A stretch of DNA of 64,000 nucleotides from Podarcis raffonei (lineage: Eukaryota > Chordata > Lepidosauria > Squamata > Lacertidae). The stretch covers positions 3,377,001-3,441,000 of the forward strand of contig NC_070614.1 of the NCBI RefSeq assembly GCF_027172205.1, written 5' to 3'. The position numbers were made by a program, and so were the translations under genes. Shown here one piece after another: positions 57,040-64,000 of this stretch. A model generated the notes under the pieces. It searched no databases, was not told the origin of the DNA, and was given only the letters and a program-made list of their open reading frames with translations. Every line of letters begins with the position of its first letter. The first letter of the stretch is position 1.

Positions 57040-57300
57040 GAACTATAAGCATTTGTGGTGGACAAGGCGATCTATTGAAGGCTACAAGCCATGAGAGCTC
57101 TGCTCTGCCACACCAGCTAAAGGCAGCAATGCTTCTGAATACCAGTTGATGGAAACCACTGGAAAGGAGAGGGCTGTTCTTGTGCTCAGATGCAGCTTGC
57201 AGGCTTCTCAGAGGTCAGCCACTATGAGAACAGGGTGCTGAACGAGAGGGGCCATTGGTGTGATCTAGCAGGCTCCTCTCACGTTCTTAAGCATCAGAAA
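57040..57300 (+). mobile_element. CR1-group LINE 3' end
   Basis: 'gcagcaatgcttctgaatac', 'gtcagccactatgagaacag' and 'gatctagcaggctcctctca' match the family at 30,950-31,567. Confidence 0.75.
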
Positions 57301-57753
57301 CAAATGGCATGAGCATGTATAAAGTTCACCTGCCTCACCAATGAAGAACACTCTGTATTTAATAAGGTTTCAAGTTGTTGCTCCATATACTGGGCTGCAA
57401 ACCTTCATGTACAAAGCACACCCACTGAGGAAGAGAACAACTTGCTGCTTTGTATGGCGGCTTGTAGTCATTCCTTACAGATGAAACAGGTGATGGTGTG
57501 TGGAAGGTTAGTGGGTTGTACATCATGGGTAAGGCAATTGCCCACCCCAAAAGTAAATCAATAAAAACACTTATCAAAAGGAGGTTCTGTCCTCCCTCAA
57601 CATAAAGCCTCCCCCCAGCCTCCCTCCCCATAAATCCTGGCTACGCCCGTGTTGCACATCCTCCTTTCTTTCACTGGGCTTGCTCAGGAGACTACCATGG
57701 TAGCAGAATATACCCTAAATGTGTTATCTAAATTATTCCAATAAACGAATGCT

Positions 57754-57759
57754 TTTATT
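57754..57759 (-). terminator. Candidate LRRC14B polyadenylation signal (AATAAA)
   Basis: TTTATT on plus reads AATAAA on minus, about 52 nt after the stop. This would give a short 3' UTR; more distal use is possible. Confidence 0.35.
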
Positions 57760-57810
57760 TGATTAATGGATTTGAGTAGCACTGTTTGGTTCCGCAGGTT
57801 TCTTCAGACT

Positions 57811-60800
57811 TCAGTTCATCTCCTGAAGAGCCTTGTTGAAGCTTTCTAGGGCATCCCTGAAAGACTTCAGCAAAGTGGCTCCAAGCTCATTGCCTGTTTC
57901 CTGTATTGCTGCGTCATATCCCCCAAAGATGGGTGTGGAGGCCTTTATGTCCTCTCTCCTCGCCTGCAGTAAAATCATGTTAAGTTCCTCGGCTATTCTC
58001 TCATATTTTTGGTGATCAAATTTTGAAAGATCAGCTTCACCAATTGGGTAACTGATGTCATTTGCATAACAGTCTCTTGGGACTGGGAATTCAATGTATC
58101 TGAGTCTTGGAAAATCAATGAAAATGTTGAAAAGGCATTTCAATGCTCGAGAAGATAGAGGATTTCCAAGAAATTTCAGCTCCTCTAGTTTCCGACAGGG
58201 GACCAACCCCAAAATCAGCATGTTTATGTGAGTGTCCTGAATGTTGCATTCCTCAAGGACGAGACTCTTCAGTGTGTGGGAGGAACGGTTCAGAAGTTTG
58301 AAGAAGGTGGATGGGTAAAGGTCAGCTACGTCATGCCCACTGATATCAAGCACTTCCAGGGAGCTGGAATGAAGGCTGTTGGCTAAATAGGCCATGTCCA
58401 CGTGGTTTAAAGAGCAGTTGGAAACATCCAGCACTTTCAGCGGGGTTTTCAGTGGGCTGGAAAGTTAAATATTAAAACAAAGTAAACAGTTACATAATTC
58501 AGTTGCATTGGGTACTTAATAGGTTTATGAACGATGGGTGCAAGTGCATCATGATGGATGGATGAGATATTGTTGGTTTCAGTGGGACTTGTTCACAGAA
58601 AAGTAAGAGGAAGGATTATAGCCACGGTTGAGCATGGATACAAAATTATGGACTTACTGGGTTGAAAGATATCTCCAAGTCTTTGACACTGAGCTAGGCT
58701 ATGCTATACCTAAGCCACCCTTAACTGTTTAGTCAACAGATTAAAACAATAGGATCAAATCAAAATATCTCCTTCAAACAACAAGAGAAACCAGTGGGAG
58801 GGCAGTAAATCAGAACCAAGCTGCTGGGGGTGGGAGGAGACCGGCTTCTATGAATCATTTAGAAAATTAATGCCCAATCATCTCTCAGCTAAACCTGCAC
58901 CCACTTTGAAAGGTAAAACCCCCTGGCTGAGGGGAGGAGGTACCTCATTGTGGCTCAGGTCAGGTGCCCAAATGCCTTAGGGGAGACCCTGATGTTGAGA
59001 ATGAATAAAGACTACGTGTTTTGCAAATCCAAAGTATTTTGTAAATGACACACAGTACATTTTAGTGGCAGGAGACATATGCACAAGTTCCCTTGAAACT
59101 GTTCCATATGTGAAACACAAAACATTTTGTGTACAAGCCACTACTCCATGTTCCCCTGCAAGCAGGGCACCATTTGTTCAGTGGTGTGGCAACTCTGGGT
59201 GGCCAGAAGAGACGGTTTCCGCCTTTCTGGTGGTCTCTTACAAGATCCCACAGGAGGATCCAGGGTCCAGGTGGGCTGCCCACCTGGAAACTTAAAAGCC
59301 TCCATTGCCCATCAGCTGTGGCCACCAATTTCCTTCCCTTTTCTCCTGCAGTGATAGCGCTTCTCTGGACTCTTGGGTCACTGGTTGTCAGGGCTGGAAA
59401 GGAATTTTACTTTCAACCAAAGTTGGCTCTGGATTGGGAGGTTCTTATCATTCCCTGATTTCCAGCGTCATTCTCCATTTTAAAAAAAAAGGTAAAGGAC
59501 CCCAGTCGTGAATGACTCTGGGGTTGCGACGCTCATCTTCTTTACTGGCCGAGGGAGCTGGCATATAGCTTCTGGGTCATGTGGCCAGCTTGACTAAGCC
59601 ACTTCTGGCAAACGAGAGCAGCACACGGAAACGCTGTTTACCTTCCCGCTGGAGCGGTACCTATTTATCTACTTGCACTTTGACGTGCTTTCGAACTGCT
59701 AGGTTGGCAGGAGCTGGGACCAAGCAATGGGAGCTCACCCTGTCACGGGAATTCAAACCGCCAACCTTCCGATCAGCAAGCCCAAGGCTCTGTGGTTTAA
59801 ACCACAGTGCCACCTGCCCCTTGTTCTCCATTAAAGGTAAAGGTAAAGGTACCCCTGCCCGTGCGGGCCAGTCGTGTCCGACTCTAGGGTTGTGCGCTCA
59901 TCTCGCTCAAGAGGCCGGGAGCCGGCGCCGTCCGAAGACACTTCCGGGTCACGTGGCCAGCGTGACAAGCTGCATCTGGCGAGCCAGCGCAGCACACGGA
60001 ACGCTGTTTACCTTCCTGCTATAAAGCGGTACCTATTTATCTACTTGAACTTAGGGGTGCTTTCGAACTGCTAGGTGGGCAGGACCTGGGACCAAACGAC
60101 GGGAGCTCACCCCGCCGCAGGGATTCGAACCGCCGACCTTACGATCAGCAAGTCCTAGGCACTGAGGTTTTACCCACAGCGCCACCCGCGTCCCGTGTAC
60201 AGGTGTCTGTAATTGTATCACTACTTTGAGCAAAATGACATTCAGCAGCAGTAGGGGGTGGGGCAGGCAATGCACAAGCCATGCCCCTAGCTAAGAAGGG
60301 CCCCAGCCTTGTGCTAGTTCTCCCCACCCCCACCCCCATTTGCCTAGTGGGGTCCCTGGTGCTTGGCTCGCACCATATTAAGATATAACATCGTTCAACT
60401 CCCAGGGGTGTGTGGCTGCATTGGGTGCTCCCCGAACAATTAAAATAACTTTCCAATAGCAAGGGTTGAGTGGAATGGGGTCTAGTCTTTGTGCCACTTC
60501 CCTTGCCACCCCTGCTTATTGTTGCTTTGGGCACCCCCCTCTCTCAAAAGACAATGAACCTGTTTCATCCCACTAAAGTGTGTGTGCTGTTGTGATTCCT
60601 GTCACCCCCATGAGGTGTATAATGCAACTGCTGTACAGAGAGCAAGATGGGTTTTTTTTGCTAGTATTATTCTTCAAGTGGTTCTCTGATTTTTTTTGGG
60701 GGGGGGATGTGGCCAGGGTATGTCTCTGCTCAGAGCAATTTGTTTCCAGAAAATGTGAGGACAGTGTGCCCTGAAAGGTTGGTTAAAAATCTTTTAAACA

Positions 60801-62041
60801 AATTTAAAAATAATGTCAGAGCCTAAAACCACCAAGAATGGCACTGGCACCCACATTTGCAAATATTTATTTTGCAGCAAAAAATACATCATGGAGGACT
60901 CCAGATTATCTCAGGTTCAATTCCTGAATCTCCAGTTAGAGGGGATACAGGTAAGCAGAACTGTAAAAAGTCCTTCCTTTGGGACTTACTGCTAGACAGA
61001 GTAGACGATGCTAAATTAGATAAGCATCAGCATGACAATAAAAGAAAGCTTCATATGCTGTCCCTTTTTAATACGTTACATATTAGTCATAAATATTGTC
61101 TCAATTGCATCACCAGCAAGATCTGGAGCACATTACCTGAGTAGTTTACGTATCCTTCCTGTGAGTGTGGAAAATGCTAGGCTCAGCTCAGTCAGTTGAG
61201 TCATCTGGCTTAACTTTTCTCCAATTCCTACAAGAATGGCCTCATCCTCTGGGGTGAACCTTCGTACATCAAACGTCCTAGCTGGGAGTGTGAGCGACGT
61301 CAGCTGAGGAAAGTGGACGTTATTAAAGAGCATGTGCAAATGTTCCATTTCCAACCGAACATTGTGGACTATTTTGAATTTGAGCAGCAAAGAGGGATCT
61401 GTAAGCTTTATGATGTAGAAGAGCTTCCGCAGGGCTAGGTTGTCCACTCGGAAGGATGCACAGCGAATTTTTAGTGGGCAATGACACCTCATAAGCAAGG
61501 CCTGGACAAGCAGCTCATAACTTCGTTCAGTAACAAAGACATCAGTAAGAACGTCAACTGAAATCTCAAACACATCTGGATTGAACTTCAGCCTTTGCAT
61601 TTCAACAAGCAGATCGTAGCAGATCTTCGACAGCAGCTCTGTTCTGGCCCAGCGTCCCATTGTTTTCCTACAGTTGCAGAGCTGAACTTCAACATCCTTT
61701 AGGCCTGTTAAGTCCACCACTTTGAGTCTCTTTGCATATGGAGATGAACAATTCAGCACATAGTCTCTAAGGCCAGTTAGGCAGCTGGTCAAGCACAGGG
61801 AGCAGGCTCTGCTACTGATGTCTTCCTGGTGGTCTATTGTCTTCCCCAACAGTTTTCCAATGTTAAGTTCCTTCAGTGGCCAGTTTGCCACCAAATCGTG
61901 AAGAACTTCCCCTTGTTCCTGTAAGTAACTTGCCTTAAAAAGAAGAGGGAAAAGGTTGTGTGCAACACTGCCAAGATTTCCTTTTATCAGCTCTGTATTG
62001 GATACCAAAGCCCCAGCACTCAGGAACCGTAGAGAGTGCAT
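57811..62041 (-). CDS. LRRC14B: Leucine-rich repeat-containing protein 14B (two exons, complete)
   Basis: Coding exons on minus: 61137-62041 (donor CTCAG|GTAATG) and 57811-58456 (acceptor TTTCCAG). They join in phase 2 to 516 aa (human LRRC14B 514). The start is taken at MHSLRFLSAGALVS (62039-62041), which aligns with the human MRSLRFISAEALVS. Diagnostic stretches are ASYLQEQGEVLHDLV, KVVDLTGLKDVEVQLC, FSTLTGRIRKLL, DVSNCSLNHVDMAYLA, LEELKFLGNPLSSRAL and, at the end, ETGNELGATLLKSF. It belongs to the LRRC14/PRAME leucine-rich-repeat group; I know no established biochemical activity. The single intron (58,457-61,136) carries two Sauria SINEs in the gene's own orientation. Confidence 0.97.
59480..59823 (-). 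mobile_element. Sauria-type SINE with target-site duplication
   Basis: Full-length, minus: an A run and GGTAAAGGACCCC at the low-coordinate (3') end, the tRNA head at the high end ('tggtttaaaccacagtgcca'). TTCTCCATT flanks it at 59471-59479 and 59824-59832. Located in the LRRC14B intron. Confidence 0.92.
59833..60194 (-). mobile_element. Sauria-type SINE, second subfamily
   Basis: It directly follows the previous SINE in the same orientation. It differs by the tail GGTAAAGGTACCCCTGCCCG and the body 'cgggccagtcgtgtccgact', shared with the copy at 63,213. The tRNA head ends 'gccacccgcgtccc'. Low divergence; Pol III boxes largely intact. Confidence 0.9.
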
Positions 62042-62254
62042 TGCTGCCTTTTGATTCCTTCTGTTATACTGGATCTGCTCTAACAGAGGTTCTCTCTTGC
62101 TTGTCATTCTCTATTTTTAGCTGCAGCTGCTGCTGAGGAGCGTACATGACATGTATTTGGAAGGTAAGAGGAGCAGTCATCTGCTGACCTGGTTACTATT
62201 TTGGTAGACACTTATTTGACACCTCTTTTTAATTGTCCAACTTTTATTAATTGA

Positions 62255-62815
62255 CAAAGGCATAGCTGTGTTAGTCTGCTGCACTAAAAACAAGAGAGTA
62301 TTGTCATACCTCAAGGACCACAGAATAGAATGTAGTCTGAAGTTCATTGATATGATCCAGTGTGTTCAGCTGCAAATGATAAGTGGTAACAACTGATGTT
62401 CGTTTGTTTTCTAGGTCTGTCCTGTGGTGGATGACTCACCTTGTTGATCTATTTGTTTGTTTTCATTTTGTAGGGTGAGTATGGTAGTCTGAGGGATGCC
62501 TGATTAAAAATCCTGAGTTGTGATTTTTTCTTTGATGAGTCTAAACAAATGCAGCCATAAACAATGAATTTTGTGGTGTGTTCTGGGTGGAAGCTGGAAA
62601 TATGGCAGTATGTGTATTGTCAATGGTTTCCTGTGTAGGGTGATGTTTATAGGTCTGCTGTAAGCTTGCACAATAGAGTGCTGAATGAACCTCTTTGGTG
62701 GACTGGTCATTGAAGTTTTGAGGGAACTGCCCACGTGTCTCTTGCCTGAGTCCAGATGATAGTGGTGCCACCAATGTATCTCACAGAGGTTGTGATGCTG
62801 GAAAGTCACGTCTCA
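62255..62815. mobile_element. Penelope-like element fragment
   Basis: 'catagctgtgttagtctgct' followed by 'tcatacctcaaggaccacag' is the same type of end as at 33,950. Minus-strand translation of 62,504-62,809 includes CEIHWWHHYHLDSGKR and SPPKRFIQHSIVQAYSRP, consistent with the decayed C-terminal coding part of a Penelope element. It lies about 210 bp upstream of the LRRC14B start. Confidence 0.65.
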
Positions 62816-62822
62816 GTTTCCT

Positions 62823-62972
62823 CTAAGATAGCTCAGTCAGTAGAGCAAGAGACTCTTAATCTCAGGGTCATGGGTTTGAGCCCCACATTGGGAGAAAGAT
62901 TCCTGCATTTCAGGGGGTTGGACTAGATGACCCTTGTGGTCCTTTCCAACTTTACAGTTCTATGATTCTAAG
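62823..62972 (+). mobile_element. tRNA-Lys-derived SINE with CR1-type tail
   Basis: The head 'tagctcagtcagtagagcaa' and 'gagactcttaatctcagggt' is tRNA-Lys with anticodon CTT; B-box 'gggtttgagcccc'. The tail GGTTGGACTAGATGACCCT then 'cagttctatgattcta' is the CR1 end also used by the tRNA-Ile-headed SINE at 31,978. Confidence 0.85.
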
Positions 62973-63017
62973 CAGTCCAGCCTTCACCAACCTAGCTGGA
63001 CAGGTTGGCAAAGGTTG

Positions 63018-63019
63018 AA

Positions 63020-63062
<43 letters not shown>

Positions 63063-63150
63063 TATTCATTTCATTACCTGTCCTTCACCATAAGGTCCCA
63101 GGGTGGGTTACAACAATTAACATTAATATTAAAACACAATTATTACACAA
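63018..63150 (-). mobile_element. LINE 3' tail with (ATT)n
   Basis: About fourteen ATT units, then 'accataaggtcccagggtgg' and 'ttacaacaattaacatt', the complement of an L2/CR1-group 3' end. Confidence 0.7.
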
Positions 63151-63212
63151 TACTGTATTAAAAATAACAATGACAGCTCCATAATGGATGGCTTTTTTGC
63201 AATACAAATTGC

Positions 63213-63600
63213 ATAAAGGTAAAGGTAAAGGTACCCCTGCCCGTACGGGCCAGTCTTGACAGACTCTAGGGTTGTGCGCTCATCTCACTCTAGAGGCCGG
63301 GAGCCAGCGCTGTCCGCAGACACTTCCGGGTCACGTGGCCAGCGTGACAAGCTGCATCTGGTGAGCCAGCGCAGCACACAGAACGCCGTTTACCTTCCCG
63401 CCAGAGCGGTCCCTATTTATCTACTTGCACCCGGGGGTGCTTTCGAACTGCTAGGTTGGCAGGCACTGGGACCGAGCAACGGGAGCGCACCCCGCCGTGG
63501 GGATTCGAACTGCCGACCATGCGATCGGCAAGTCCTAGGCGCTGAGATTTTACCCACAGCGCCACAGCGCCACACCGCGCCACACAGCGCCACACATATG
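63213..63600 (-). mobile_element. Sauria-type SINE, second subfamily, with expanded 5' end
   Basis: The tail GGTAAAGGTACCCCTGCCCG is at the low end. The body matches 59,833-60,194. At the tRNA head (63,555-63,598) the word 'cagcgccacac' is repeated several times, an unusual extension of the 5' end. Confidence 0.9.
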
Positions 63601-64000
63601 CATACAGGTGGCCTAATCCAGATTGGGACTGTACTGCAGGGGTGGGGGTTTTCCCAGATCTTTCCCCCCAGATCTTTTGCCAGATCTTTTTTCATTACAT
63701 ATGGCTCCCTGTACATCCCTGCCAATCACATATTGTAGGTTTCTGACACTAAGCCTTAAGAATGTGATTGGTGCTGAAAGTGAGTCCCTTTGAAGTTGTC
63801 ACATCATGATGACACCAGGTCGGCAGCCCTTGGGGGATGGGGGAGGAAAAGACCTGGCCACCCCCACCCCTACTTTAGATTTATGGGAGGATTCCAAAAT
63901 CAAGTTTTCAAAGCTTGTAATGGTTCAGCTTGCTTTCAGGGCAACTATCAGATTGGAAGCACAATGTAGCATTTACTGAATCTGTTGACAACTTAGTGAG

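Overview
The window looks like a squamate reptile chromosome, most likely a lizard. The host genes have vertebrate exon structure. The repeats are Sauria-type tRNA SINEs whose 3' tail contains GGTAAAGG, L2/CR1-group and L1 LINEs, a Penelope-like element, and many short palindromic hAT or TA-flanked MITEs. I cannot name the genus from sequence alone.

Gene order by coordinate is: an orphan first exon on the minus strand in a CpG island (about 1.6-2.1 kb); SDHA on minus (9,687-32,555, 15 exons, complete at 663 aa); a CpG island shared by SDHA and CCDC127 (32.2-33.0 kb); CCDC127 on plus (coding 37,941-40,149, 263 aa); a repeat-rich gap of about 17.7 kb; then LRRC14B on minus (57,811-62,041, 516 aa, two exons). 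This is the human 5p15.33 order LRRC14B-CCDC127-SDHA, read from the other side. In human the next gene beyond the SDHA 3' end is PDCD6, in SDHA orientation. The orphan exon at 1,739-1,852 has that position and orientation, but its predicted peptide is not PDCD6-like and I leave it unnamed.

SDHA is the flavoprotein of respiratory complex II. CCDC127 is a small membrane-anchored coiled-coil protein that I recall as mitochondria-associated. The two genes diverge from one GC-rich promoter that carries two NRF-1-like palindromes. LRRC14B is a leucine-rich-repeat protein of the LRRC14/PRAME group with no firm biochemical role known to me.

Most of the remaining DNA is mobile-element debris. Several insertions keep readable target-site duplications: L1 at 36.6-37.5 kb (18 bp) and 54.2-54.7 kb (14 bp); hAT MITEs at 17.7-18.1 kb and 19.6-19.7 kb (8 bp each); and SINEs at 8.1 kb and 59.5 kb. 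Structural curiosities are a TA-flanked element made of four consecutive hairpins (27.2-27.7 kb), a 90-bp minisatellite with alternating unit types inside a transposon (4.6-5.3 kb), a Penelope-type inverted duplication (34.0-34.6 kb) and a solo-LTR fossil in SDHA intron 5. I found no convincing undescribed multi-gene system. The least explained coding-like signal is a pair of minus-strand open frames at 48.6-49.6 kb.
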